Assembly: GCA_031216915.1 (NCBI GenBank)
Contig: CM062288.1
Span: 176,121,919-176,185,918 of the forward strand
Direction: 5' to 3'
Length of the DNA stretch: 64,000 bases
Source of the DNA: Pictodentalium vernedei
Taxonomy: Eukaryota; Mollusca; Scaphopoda; Dentaliida; Dentaliidae
This document shows, piece by piece, positions 54,307 to 63,938 of this stretch (positions within the stretch are counted from its first letter, which is position 1; each line of letters opens with the position of its first letter). Position numbers and translations under genes: made by a program. The notes below the pieces were generated by a model. The model searched no databases. It was not told the DNA's origin and saw nothing but the letters and a program-made list of their open reading frames with translations.

Positions 54307-54677
54307 TCTTGTGAAAAGCTCGACAACCTTCCGCCAACCGGTAAGCGATAGAGGTTTAGGCCATCACCTCCTGGACCTGCGAGGCCTGCGGTAGGAGAAA
54401 CCACGTCCTCCACGACCCGCACCTCGTCCCGTCGACCTCGGGGCGTCCGACCGGTTGTCCCGGCCTGAAGGACTTCCCGAACCTTGACGGTCTCTCGAAT
54501 AAGACCAAGAGGACACACCGGAACCTCTATAGGAACCTCTCTTGGGCGCATTAGACCCAGAAGTGCCTGTCTTATTCTTGTCTGCCGTATCCGACTTCTT
54601 AGAAGCAGATTTGAACAACAGAGAATCCGAAGCTTTCTTTGTAATTTTATCATAAATTGCAGAAAGCTTGCCGTCAA
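52374..54677 (-). CDS. Copy F RT/RNase H/methyltransferase-like polyprotein, intact
   Basis: 767 codons. RT about residues 195-365: FLVPKPDGSFRPVIDLSW, TSIDLKDAYFHV, YLDD at 314-317. RNase H catalytic set Asp481 (MTDASQTGWGA), Glu515 (NIKEMMS), Asp540 (LSDNTTVV), Asp591 (LADSLSR). C-terminal region 624-700: DLFATHLNNQ, SPCPDPRAFAVDALSIPW, YTYPPAPLIQQ, described in DIRS1 elements as related to phage/bacterial N6-adenine methyltransferases; activity unknown. The N-terminal ~105 codons overlap ORF1 in another frame. No lesion seen. Confidence 0.93.
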   Translation of the reverse strand: MTASFLQFMIKLQRKLRILCCSNLLLRSRIRQTRIRQALLGLMRPREVPIEVPVCPLGLIRETVKVREVLQAGTTGRTPRGRRDEVRVVEDVVSPTAGLAGPGGDGLNLYRLPVGGRLSSFSQEWASITDDPWVRGVNSEGLKISFKRKPPLTRSPKWTQLPSNPQKRDALLSEVQSLLMKNAVEVVENQETPGFYSHLFLVPKPDGSFRPVIDLSWINKLIIAPKFYMETIRSVRASIRVNDYATSIDLKDAYFHVMVHPTFRKYLRFTVLGVVYQFQAMCFGLNLAPWAFTRVMNSVMIYFRAHSSMVTSAYLDDILQRYGNELTLQNDVQNLLLLLQRLGFIVNEEKSDLVPSKSFTHLGMSFETHNNLVHLLLTRAKLVSCYARYCLHADKVTAREFMRLIGLCGAAADLIPMGRLHTRPLQIFLTQNWSVKIHSLDIDVLLSDQVKQEIQTWANIQWLTQGVPLQLPDPSFTIMTDASQTGWGASLIPTDSRCQGLWDPQFLGKHINIKEMMSIWLALRHWMDIIHNAHVQILSDNTTVVAYIRNQGGTHSVPLFNLTERILLFALEHQVLLSVRHIPGRLNVLADSLSRKGRLLPSEWTLNKQVFNHICYQWEQPMIDLFATHLNNQLQTYVSPCPDPRAFAVDALSIPWDGMIGYTYPPAPLIQQVLLKIKQSHCKILLVASLSPQRPWINLLRCLLWDLPRKLSPREDLLSQGKSRQLHHNPQGLNLHVFPLCGPSCMASTLQDEQWTQFLTVGGPPLR

Positions 54678-56453
54678 AGAGAAGTTCTCCGGAGACCGAA
54701 GCGACTCTGAGAGAGTTCTTCACCTTAGAATCCACGAGTGTGGATGTAGCTAGGGCTGCGTCACGTCTAACCAATTCCAGGTTTGCCACTGAAAGGGCGG
54801 CGTTACACGTGGAATAAGCTACTGCCCTTGAAAGAAGTCTTAAAGAGGATTGTATATCCTGAAATTCTTTCCCTTGAAGGCGCAGTGATAACGCCTTAGT
54901 AAGGTGATCTGCGTAAGATAAGGCATCTAAACTGGCTCTGTTAGATGAAATAGCTGTTTCCAACACCGCGGTTGGAATAGACGCCGACGACGGTAATGAT
55001 AGCTCCAAGTCTTCTGCCTCGTCGTCCATACGCAGAGGAACTCTCGGAATACCCTGTCCTGCCGTGTCGAATTTATTCCTTGCATTAATGAAAGGCAGGT
55101 TGAGAGTATTGGCGGACAAGAAACCTGCTTTCCCCGTTTTGGAAGCAAGTTTAAATATAGCGTCGTTCAATAATTCAAATGTTCTTGCAACATTATTGGA
55201 CTGAGCCGGAAACTCAGGAGCGATGTCCCTGAACCGCTCAAAAAATTCAGAGTCCAATGACGCTATAATCCTCTTGTCCGGAACCGCAGCAGTCTGGCCC
55301 GACGGAACAACTTGAGGGAGAAAGTGCCGGATGAAGTCCACGGCAGCTTTATGTTGTTCCGAAAGGGATAGCTCCAAGTCATCCGTATCCCTTTCACCAT
55401 CCGGTCGGACCTCATGATGCTCCCGGTCGTCCGCCCCTGATGCTTCGGCGGAGCGTACCGACCCAGCGCCGTCGGATAATTCCCGATCCGACACCGTTTC
55501 TGTCGGCTGCTGGGATGCTGCGATAAGTTGTGCTATCTGCACAAGTATGTCCGGCATCGAGACCTGCGGAGGCGCAGTCTTTCGCTGCTTCGCCGAGGGC
55601 AGCTCCGCATCTGATGACTCCCACATACATTTTTTATGCGAACGTCCGGAGTCCATCGGCCTCGTGTCCCTGGCTGCCGGATGGTGTGACCTGGTCGCCG
55701 AAGAATCCCTGATCGGCGAAGCTGGTAAAATATCGGCGGTCACGCAGCCAAGGTGCGGTCGTGTGCGCTGACGAGAGGAAGAAGCCTGAGCAGTCTCCGC
55801 GGGCTGCCTATACAACGGAGCGTCCCGAGCGACGGACGTATGCCCCGCTTGCGACACATTTTGTACCACAAATCTGGTCCCAGATGTTGTTGTACGAGAG
55901 AGGGGCCTCTCTCGCTCGCGGCCCGGCTGGACCTGGACGAGTTAGGAACCGGACTCAAAGGCTTCCTCCGATCTCGCCTGCTATCCGCCGTCACTGGGTG
56001 TGCACGTTGAATGTTTATAGTGCTCGCATCACCCAACATTTCCTCCTGGACCGCATCGGACGAACCCGGCTGTCAAACCATTCGGTGAATGGACGCTACA
56101 CCGGGCGAGCTAGCGAACGACATTTGTTTAATCTCCATGAGCACTTTTGCCGCTAGCTCTGTATTCATTTGTGACGACGGAAGCGCACTTGCGGAAGATA
56201 ACATGGAAACATCACCCTGTTCTTGTTCCTCTGAAATAGAAACTGAGAGAGTAGAGTGACCTTGCGGAGAAAGAGCCGGCATAGCCCTTTCTCCAGTAAC
56301 AACATACCGTGACACACGTTTCCAATGTTTGTCATCCCAATATTGACATATAGAACAGGGATTAGTGCGAGAACACTGACTACAATTAATACAATGATCA
56401 TGAAAGTCAGAGGAAGATTTCTTCCTATTACAATTTGAACAATATCCTTTCAT
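54364..56453 (-). pseudogene. Copy F ORF1 (gag-like), one stop and one frameshift
   Basis: Starts MKGYCSNCNRKK at 56453 with an intact Cys/His cluster (CSNC, HDHCINCSQC, CSICQYW). A TGA near 56072 follows HRMV, where D has CGG. Near 55867 one base is missing in the first of the twin palindromes (ACAAATCTGG for ACAACATCTGG), shifting the frame. The remaining 501 codons (54364-55869) are open and carry the capsid-like region and basic tail. Function would need a helper copy. Confidence 0.88.
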
Positions 56454-56495
56454 TGTGAAAAGTCAACAACAAGTCCTAGTTACTCGCACAAACCC

Positions 56496-56686
56496 CTGAC
56501 ATAAAGATACATAATAACATGATCCATTAATAATGAAAAAACAATTGCAAATCAAAATAATTTTTGAAAAATATTTTTTCAGCGAAGCCCAAGTTTCTGA
56601 AAAGTAACGTTGAGCCCCGATGGATCCGATGGCTAAGTGTGGTCAAAAATTTTAAATTTATATTAAATAATTAATGCAACACTTAC
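56496..56686 (-). other. Copy F leader intron, predicted (191 bp)
   Basis: On the complement it starts GTAAGTGTTGC (donor, 56686) and ends ATGTATCTTTATGTCAG (acceptor at 56496), 42 bases before the ORF1 Met. The donor is also kept in A and E. Prediction from motifs only. Confidence 0.5.
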
Positions 56687-57137
56687 GGATAATAGAAATG
56701 TATCTTAAAGTGAGATAAACTTCACCAAAGGCAAACAGCCCCCCTCAAAAGAGACTGTTGCCAATGTAAACAAACAGTGTAAAACACCAGAAAACATGAC
56801 TCCAGGCACTGAAAAAACTGGCCCGAAATCAGTCATCAAAATTACACTCTATCTGATGCAAGACAGAGACTCCCAGGGGAGAATCTGCAGAACATCAGAT
56901 GGAAGATGCAGAACACAACGTTTATACACCCATGGGTGAAAACGTAACTATGGGGAAAATAACAGAAAACATTCTGTAACCAAGCAACTCTCCCAAGAGA
57001 ATTTTAGAAATGATCTTTCTCAAAAATATGCCAAAAGCATGGGAGAATTGCAAGGGGGGACTTAGAAGACCAGGGGAGAGGAAACACTGAATAAGCAGTG
57101 CAACTTTTTAGCAAGAATGACAACAAGAGGTCCATGC
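56687..57137 (-). other. Copy F leader, outer part
   Basis: Non-coding leader between the right ITR and the intron. It is conserved with D, E and A (for example ACTCCAGGCACTGAAA and TATGCCAAAAGCATGGGAG). No gene seen. Confidence 0.6.
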
Positions 57138-57542
57138 CTCGAAAATAGGCAACTTAACATAATTTCATAAAAAATTTTAAGTACAGCCCTGATTATTTTT
57201 TGTCACTCCTTTTTCCTCTCCTCCTTCTATATCCTCCTTAGAATCACCATTTCTCCAATAATTACGTGTCTAGTATCCTTTAAACTGAGATTTACAAGCA
57301 CAAAGATCAGTGAGATGTTGACTGATGAAGGGCCAAACAGAGAATGATAATTGGCGCCAATTTCGGAACGTCCTTGACACTGCGCATGCGCAGTAGGGGC
57401 GAAGTATGGAGTCCTATAGGACTTGGTTTTCTTTTGGTTTTAGATGCAAATTTTGGGGATTGGGGGGCAAAATTTGTGTTTGGCCCTGGTTTTGTTAGAG
57501 TTAGCACCAGCTAAGTCTGGGTCATTGGTACAGTATAAAAAT
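57138..57542 (-). promoter_or_regulatory. Copy F right ITR, probable promoter
   Basis: Carries ACTGCGCATGCGCAGT (contains TGCGCATGCGCA, the NRF1 consensus) and TTGGCGCCAA (E2F-like, with CCAAT on each strand). It lies upstream of the leader in the sense direction. In DIRS1 the ITRs drive transcription; here inferred. Confidence 0.55.
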
Positions 57543-57898
57543 TTTCAATTTTTTAACTCAAAAACAAAGCTTTGGAATCCTTATTGATGACAGCGAGTCA
57601 AGCTTCACAAAACTTAAAAAAGAAGTTGAGGGTTTTCTGACAATGAATTGCTTTCATTATTAGCCTAATCCTCAGCTTAACGAGTAAAGATATACAGTAC
57701 AGACACCGTAGACTGGGCAGTGACGTCCACGCACACGTTTACCAGGTAATAAAAATAAGCATCAGCAAAATTTTAATTAATGAAGCACCGGGTCATACCC
57801 GGTGCTTCATTAATTAAATTTTTGATGATTATTCCTATAATTACTCTTTGCAATCTAATATTACTGCGTCCATGGGAATACTGCCCACCCAGTGGAAA
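57543..57898. other. Spacer between copies F and G
   Basis: AT-rich, no gene. Contains a strong palindrome at about 57761-57830. Ends AGTGGAAA, the left flank of copy G. Confidence 0.6.
57761..57830. repeat. Long palindrome
   Basis: Arms TTAATTAATGAAGCACCGGGT and its complement surround CAT, continuing outward through A/T-rich pairing (ATCA...TGAT) with a few mismatches. Stem of ~28 pairs or more. Resembles a small palindromic insertion or a MITE remnant. Confidence 0.88.
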
Positions 57899-58890
57899 GT
57901 TAAAAAATTTATAGTAATTTATATATTTTTTATACTTACCAATGACCCAGACTTAGCTGGTGCTAACTCCAACAAAACCAGGGCCAAACACAAATTTTGC
58001 CCCCCAATCCCCAAAATTTGCATCCAAAACAAAAAGAAATCATGTCCTAAAGGACCTCCATAGTACGCCTCTACTGCGCATGCGCAGTGACGCAGTCGTC
58101 CCGAAATTGGCGCCAATTATCATTCTTACTGGCAGTGCCTGGTCAGCGCTATGTACTCAGCGGGGAGGCAAGAGTTCCCAACTCCAGGGAGGGCCATCCC
58201 CGTCTGGGTCATTGGTAAGTATAAAAAATATATAAATTACTATAAATTTTTTAACATTTTTATACTGTACCAATGACCCAGACTTAGCTGAATAGTAAAC
58301 AGGCTGGAGGGCCTAGGACATAGAGGAAAATCCAATAAGCTCAACTATATAGTAAAGAGGTAACCCCTTAAGGAGAAAAGGAGTATTAGGCTTTACATGT
58401 ATCTTTCTTATTTAATATTAAATTAGAAAGATACACTACCCTTAATAATTGAGCACAATAACATTCATGTTCTCTATTAACATCCAGTATAACCCTTATA
58501 CTAATTATTTTTAAAGCAAGCCAATAAATAAAGTAGTCCAGAGAATTGAGCCTCTTTATAATCATTTAAAAAGTGTCCGAGTATTGTATATTAAAGCCCG
58601 TTTGACACTTGACATATACAAATGCTTCACACCGAGCTACACTTTAAAAATAAGACATGAATGAAAATAAACATTAATATTACACTTTAAAACCAACCCG
58701 GAAGCGACTCAGAAATACTGACTTGGAGGAGGCATTCCCTTGCTTTTCACTATAAAGCAGGTGACCTAAGGGAACACCCGCCCCCCCCCCCCCTTCCCCT
58801 TGCCCTGGGTCAAATAGCCCAGAGCGAAGAGGGCAGCCGGACGGAGTCACTGCCGGAACAGAAAGCCTGCATAACTATAGTTGCAACTGT

Positions 58891-60998
58891 TTAGTGGACG
58901 ACATTCTGAGCAACAGATAACGGACCTAAACAATGCAGGTCTCCAGAAATGGACTCAATATTTCTGAGATAAAAATTTGTAAATGTGGATGGCTGAGACC
59001 AATAAGCAGCCTTCATTAAATCTGTAATAGCAACACTATTAGCATAAGCCCAGGAAGTAGAAAGAGCTCTTACTTCATGAGCAGAAATCTTAAGCACAGA
59101 CTGCTGAGAAGAAGATAAATCTTCATAAGCAGTACGGATAGTTAACTGAATCCATCTAGCAATAGAATGGACTGAAATGTCCTTTCTATTAGGCATCAAA
59201 GACAGAAAGAAACGTTTCCGTCCCTTTCTGATGAACTGAGATCTCTGTTTATAGATACGTAGTGCTCTAACAGGACAGAGTAAAGGCCTACGCCCTTTGA
59301 AGATGGAAGAGCCTTAATAACAATAGGTTCCGGATATTTATTAGGAGCCTGATTCTTAGCTAAAAAACCCACATTAGTAGTGAAGGTGATAGTGTTCCCA
59401 ACACTACGATAATGAGAATCATCCACCGATAGTGCATGAAGCTCACTGACTCTTCTGGCAGAAGAGAAAGCTAAGAGAAAAGCTGTCTAATAAGATAAGA
59501 ATTTGAAATCTACTGTCCCAAGAGGTTCAAATGGCTTTTCCTTCAATTTAAGGAGAACCCAAGCTAAATTCCACTTAGGAATTAATCTAAGAGTTCTGGG
59601 TCTATTTATCGAAAAGTTTCTACCCAATTTCGATAAAGAGACATTAGATCCAATTTGTAAACTATCATGATGTGCATAGGTATCAGATAACATAGATCTA
59701 TAACCCTTTATAGTAACAGGCTGCAGTTTGATTTCGTCAAACAAGTATACTAGAAAGTTTGCAATGTCTGGTATAGAGGGATCAAATATATCTACAGAAT
59801 GATCCCTACACCAACGACGAAAAACCTTCCACTTAGCCGCATAGTTTAGCGAAGAGGAGGTCCTCCTACAGTTAGAAATCGCGTCCACTGCTCGTCCTGT
59901 AAAGTGCTTGCCATGCAAGAAGGACCGCACAATGGAAAAACGTGAAGGTTGAGACCTTGCGGGTTGTGATGGAGTTGGCGCGATTTCCCCTGCGAAAGAA
60001 GATCCTCTCGTGGAGGAAGCTTCCGCGGTAGGTCCCACAACAGACACCTGAGTAGATTTATCCACGGTCTCTGTGGCGACAGAGATGCTACCAACAGAAT
60101 CTTGCATTGAGATTGTTTTATCTTTAGCAATACTTGTTGAATTAACGGCGCTGGAGGATACGCATATCCTATCATTCCGTCCCAAGGGATCGACAGAGCG
60201 TCTACTGCAAATGCTCTTGGATCCGGACACGGGGACACATACGTCTGCAACTGATTGTTGAGATGTGTCGCAAATAAGTCTATCATTGGCCGTTCCCATT
60301 GGTAGCAAATCTGATTGAATACTTGTTTGTTGAGAGTCCACTCCGACGGCAACAAGCGACCCTTTCATGAAAGGGAGTCTGCTAGCACATTCAGACGACC
60401 CGGTATGTGACGGACCGAAAGAAGAACGTGATGTTCTAACGCAAACAGAAGGATTCTTTCCATTAGATTGAACAACGGAACTGAATGAGTGCCTCCCTGA
60501 TTCCGTATATACGCCACTACTGTCGTATTGTCGGATAGGATTTGGACATGAGCATCGTGAATAATGTCCATCCAGTGACGTAACGCAAGCCAAATTGACA
60601 TCATTTCCTTGATGTTTATGTGCTTGCACAGGAATTGCGGATCCCAAAGACCCTGGCATCTCGAATCCGTTGGGATTAATGATGCACCCCAACCTGTTTG
60701 ACTGGCATCCGTCATAATGGTAAAACTCGGATCCGGCAACTGCAGCGGAACTCCTTGAGTTAACCACTGAATGTTTGCCCAAGTCTGAATCTCTTGTTTC
60801 ACTTGATCTGACAAGAGAACGTCTACATCGAGTGAATGAATTTTCACACTCCAATTCTGAGTCAGGAAAATTTGAAGAGGACGTGTGCGTAGCCGCCCCA
60901 TCGGAATGAGATCCGCGGCGGCTCCGCACAGACCTATCAGTCTCATAAATTCTCTCGCCGTGACTTTGTCTGCATGCAGACAATAGCGAGCGTAACAA
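58891..60998 (-). pseudogene. Copy G tyrosine recombinase, stop and frameshift
   Basis: 59487-60998 is open with LNYAAKWKVFRRWCRDHS and PKWNLAWVLLKLKEKPFEPL, then DFKFLSY* at 59487, where D and F have Lys (AAG to TAG). A second lesion near 59297 loses one base (CGCCCTTTGAAG against CGCCCGTCTGAAG in D). 58891-59199 keeps AHEVRALSTSW and the Tyr box NFYLRN. The first Arg box codons lie between the lesions and are unchanged. Confidence 0.88.
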
Positions 60999-62161
60999 CT
61001 GACTAATTTCGCTCTGGTTAACGGCAGACGAACGAGATTGTTGTGCGTCTCGAAGCTCATTCCCAGATGAGTGAATGACTTGGACGGCACCAGATCCGAC
61101 TTCTCCTCGTTTACTATGAAACCGAGACGTCGGAGCAATAGAAGAAGATTCTGAACATCATTCTGAAGCGTTAACTCGTTGCCGTACCTCTGAAGAATGT
61201 CGTCCAGGTAGGCCGACGTTACCGCAGACGAATGAGCTCGGAAGTAGATCATTACCGAGTTCATTACCCGAGTGAAAGCCCAGGGTGCTAGATTCAATCC
61301 GAAGCACATGGCCCGGAACTGATACACCACTCCTAGGACTGCGAAGCGTAGATACTTTCGGAATGTCGGATGTACCATGACGTGAAAGTACGCATCTTTG
61401 AGATCTATGCTCGTTGCATAATCGTTCACCCGAATACTCGCTCTGACCGATCAAATCGTCTCCATATAAAACTTCGGAGCGACGATCAGCTTGTTTATCC
61501 AGCTCAAATCTATGACTGGACGGAACGAGCCGTCTGGTTTCGGAACCAGAAACAGATGGCTGTAGAATCACAGAGATTTCTGGTTTTCTACGACCTCTAC
61601 CGCGTTCTTCATTAAAAGAGACTGCACCTCTGATAACAGAGTGTCTCTTTTCTGTGGATTTGACGGAAGATGAGTCCACTTTGGACTTCAAGTTAATGGA
61701 GGCTTTCGTTTGAAGGATATCTTTAGACCTTCCGAAGTCACTCCTCTCACCCACGGGTCGTCCGTAATCGACGCCCACTCTTGTGAAAAACTCGACAACC
61801 TTCCGCCAACCGGAACGCGATAGAGGTTTAAGCCATCACCTCCTGGACCTGCGAGGCCTGCGGTAGGAGAAACCACGTCTTCCACGACCCGCACCTCGCC
61901 TCGTCGACCTCTGGGCGTCCGACCGATTGTCCCGGCCTGAAGGACGTCCCGAACGAGAGTCGCTATCTTGACGGTCTCTCGAATAAGACCAAGAGGACGC
62001 ACCGGAACCTCTATAGGAACCTCTCTTGGGCGCATTAGACCCAGAAGTGCCTGTCTTATTCGTGTCTGCTGTATCCGACTTTTTAGGAGCGGATCTGAAC
62101 AACAGAGAATCATTAGCTTTCTTTTTAATTTTATCATAAATAGCGGAAAGCTTGCCGTCAA
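59846..62161 (-). pseudogene. Copy G RT/RNase H/methyltransferase-like ORF, three stops
   Basis: All domains are present in order as in D (SIDLKDAYFHVMVHP, SAYLDDILQ, IMTDASQTGWGASL, HINIKEMMSIWL, DLFATHLNNQ, SPCPDPRAFAVDALS). Stops occur at 61688-61690 (PPLT*), 61451-61453 (ETI*SVRA) and 60365-60367 (LADSLS*KG). In each, D has CGA (Arg) and G has TGA. Otherwise the frame is continuous, so the copy died recently by C-to-T changes. Confidence 0.9.
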
Positions 62162-63938
62162 AGAGAAGTTCTCCTGAGACCGAAGCGACTCTAAGAGAGT
62201 TCTTCACCTTAGAATCCACTAGTGTGGATGTAGCTAGGGCTGCGTCACGTCTAACCAACTCCAGATTTGCCACTGAAAGGGCGGAGTTACACGTGGAATA
62301 AGCTACTGCCCTTGAAAGAAGTCTTAAAGAGGATTGTATATCCTGAAACTCTTCCCCTTGAAGGCGCAGTGATAACGCCTTAGTAAGGTGATCTGCGTAA
62401 GATAAGGCATCTAAATTGGCTCTGTTAGACGCAATAGCTGTTTCCAACACCGCGGTTGGAATAGAAGCTGACGACGGTAATGATAGCTCTAAGTCTTCCG
62501 CCTCGTCGTCCATACGCAGAGGAACTCTCGGTATACCCTGTCCTGCCGTGTCGAATTTATTCCTTGCATTAATGAAAGGCAGGTTAAGAGTATTAGCGGA
62601 CAAGAAACCTGCTTTCCCCGTCCTGGAAGCAAGTTTAAATATAGCGTCGTTCAATAATTCAAATGTTCTTGCAACATTATTGGACTGCGATGGAAACTCG
62701 GGAGCGATGTCCCTGAACCGCTCAAAAAATTCAGAGTCCAATGACGCTATAATTCTCTTGTCCGGAAGCGCAGCAGTCTGGCCCGACGGAACAACTTGAG
62801 GGAGAAAGTGCCGGATGAAGTCCACAGCAGCTTTATGTTGTTCCGAAAGGGATAGCTCCAATTCATCCGTATCCCTTTCACCATCCGGTTGGACCTCCCG
62901 ATGTTCCCGGTCGTCCGCCCCCGATGCTTCGGCGGAGCGTACCGACCCAGCGCCGTCGGATAATTCTCGATCCGACACCGTTTCTGTCGGCTGCTGGGAT
63001 GCTGCGATAAGCTGTGCTATCTGCACAAGAATGTCCGACGTCGAGACCTGCGGAGGCGCAGTCTTTCGCTGCTTCGCCGAGGGCAGCTCCGCATCAGATG
63101 GCTCCCGCATACTTTTCCTATGCGAACGTCCGGAGTCCATCGGTCTCGAATCCCTGGCTGCCGGATGGTGTGACCTGGTCGCCGAAGAATCCTTCATCGG
63201 CGAAGCTGGCAAAATATCGGAGGTCACGCAGCCAAGGTGCGGTCGTGTGCGCTGACGAGAAGAGGAAGCCTTAACAGTCTCTGCGGACTGCTTATACAAC
63301 GGAGCGTCCCGAGCGACGGACGTATGCTCCGCTAAAGACACATTTTGTACCACAACATCTGGTCCCAGATGTTGTTGTACGAGAGAGGGACCTCTCTCGC
63401 TCGCGGCCCGGCTGGACCTGGATGAGCTAGGAACCGGACTAAAAGGCTTCCTCCGGTCTCGTTTACTATCCGCCGTCACTGGGTGTGCATCTATTATGTT
63501 TATAGTGCTCGCATCACCCAAAATTTCCTCTTGGACCGCATCGGACGAACCCGGCTGCCGAACCATTCGGTGAATGGACGCTACACCGGGCGAGCTAGCG
63601 GACGACATTTGTCTAATCTCCATGAGCACTTTTGCCGCTAGCTCTGAATTCATTTGTGACGACGGACGCACACTTGAAGAAGATAACATGGAAACATCAC
63701 CCTGTTCTGGTTCCTCTGAAATAGAAACTGAGAGAGTAGAGTGACCTTGTGGAGAAAGAGCCGGCATCGCTCTTTCTCCAGAAACAACATATCGTGACAC
63801 ACGTTTCCAATGTTTCTCATCCCAATGTTCACATATAGGACAGGGATTAATGCGAGAACACTGACTACAATTAATACAATGATCATGAAAGTCAGAGGAA
63901 GATTTCTTCCTATTACAATTTGAACAATGTCCCTTCAT
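61836..63938 (-). CDS. Copy G ORF1 (gag-like), intact
   Basis: I start at MKGHCSNCNRKK (63938). The frame is open to a Met at 63989, but that codon lies upstream of the predicted splice acceptor at 63981-63983. The layout is as in D: Cys/His cluster (CSNC, HDHCINCSQC, CPICEHW), Ser-rich segment, capsid-like region (FELLNDAIFKLASRTGKAGFL, LPFINARNKFDTAGQGIPRV), Arg/Gly-rich tail. Only scattered substitutions relative to D. The 63179-63644 part is the clearest example of the stem-loop cluster. Confidence 0.9.
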   Translation of the reverse strand: MKGHCSNCNRKKSSSDFHDHCINCSQCSRINPCPICEHWDEKHWKRVSRYVVSGERAMPALSPQGHSTLSVSISEEPEQGDVSMLSSSSVRPSSQMNSELAAKVLMEIRQMSSASSPGVASIHRMVRQPGSSDAVQEEILGDASTINIIDAHPVTADSKRDRRKPFSPVPSSSRSSRAASERGPSLVQQHLGPDVVVQNVSLAEHTSVARDAPLYKQSAETVKASSSRQRTRPHLGCVTSDILPASPMKDSSATRSHHPAARDSRPMDSGRSHRKSMREPSDAELPSAKQRKTAPPQVSTSDILVQIAQLIAASQQPTETVSDRELSDGAGSVRSAEASGADDREHREVQPDGERDTDELELSLSEQHKAAVDFIRHFLPQVVPSGQTAALPDKRIIASLDSEFFERFRDIAPEFPSQSNNVARTFELLNDAIFKLASRTGKAGFLSANTLNLPFINARNKFDTAGQGIPRVPLRMDDEAEDLELSLPSSASIPTAVLETAIASNRANLDALSYADHLTKALSLRLQGEEFQDIQSSLRLLSRAVAYSTCNSALSVANLELVRRDAALATSTLVDSKVKNSLRVASVSGELLFDGKLSAIYDKIKKKANDSLLFRSAPKKSDTADTNKTGTSGSNAPKRGSYRGSGASSWSYSRDRQDSDSRSGRPSGRDNRSDAQRSTRRGAGRGRRGFSYRRPRRSRR
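63179..63644 (-). promoter_or_regulatory. Stem-loop cluster within ORF1 coding DNA
   Basis: Inverted repeats in order: TCGCCGA/TCGGCGA (63179-63203), CAGTC/GACTG (63275-63290), GGAGC-GTCC/GGAC-GCTCC (63301-63330), ACAACATCTGG/CCAGATGTTGT (63352-63375), CGAGAGAGG/CCTCTCTCG (63380-63399), TGGGTG/CACCCA (63480-63520), CCGAA/TTCGG overlapping CCATTC/GAATGG (63558-63577), GAGCTAGCGG/CCGCTAGCTC (63592-63644). The same set is in D and mostly in F. A role in RNA packaging, dimerisation or translation is possible but not shown. Confidence 0.6.

Larger units (their letters stand above)
50429..57542 (-). mobile_element. DIRS1-like copy F (family 1, young), RT and YR intact
   Basis: The 7,114-bp copy starts GTTAAAAAATTT and ends CAGTATAAAAAT, flanked by CTAAAAA on the left and TTTCAATTT on the right with no duplication. 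Both ITRs, ICR, poly-C tract, overlapping ORFs, leader and predicted intron are present. Only ORF1 is damaged (one stop, one frameshift). Best-preserved complete copy in the window. Confidence 0.93.

Noticed and set aside
51418-57542. Retrovirus, LTR retrotransposon or pararetrovirus
   Set aside because: No protease, no integrase, no envelope and no direct LTRs. Inverted repeats, an ICR and a tyrosine recombinase identify DIRS1-like elements.
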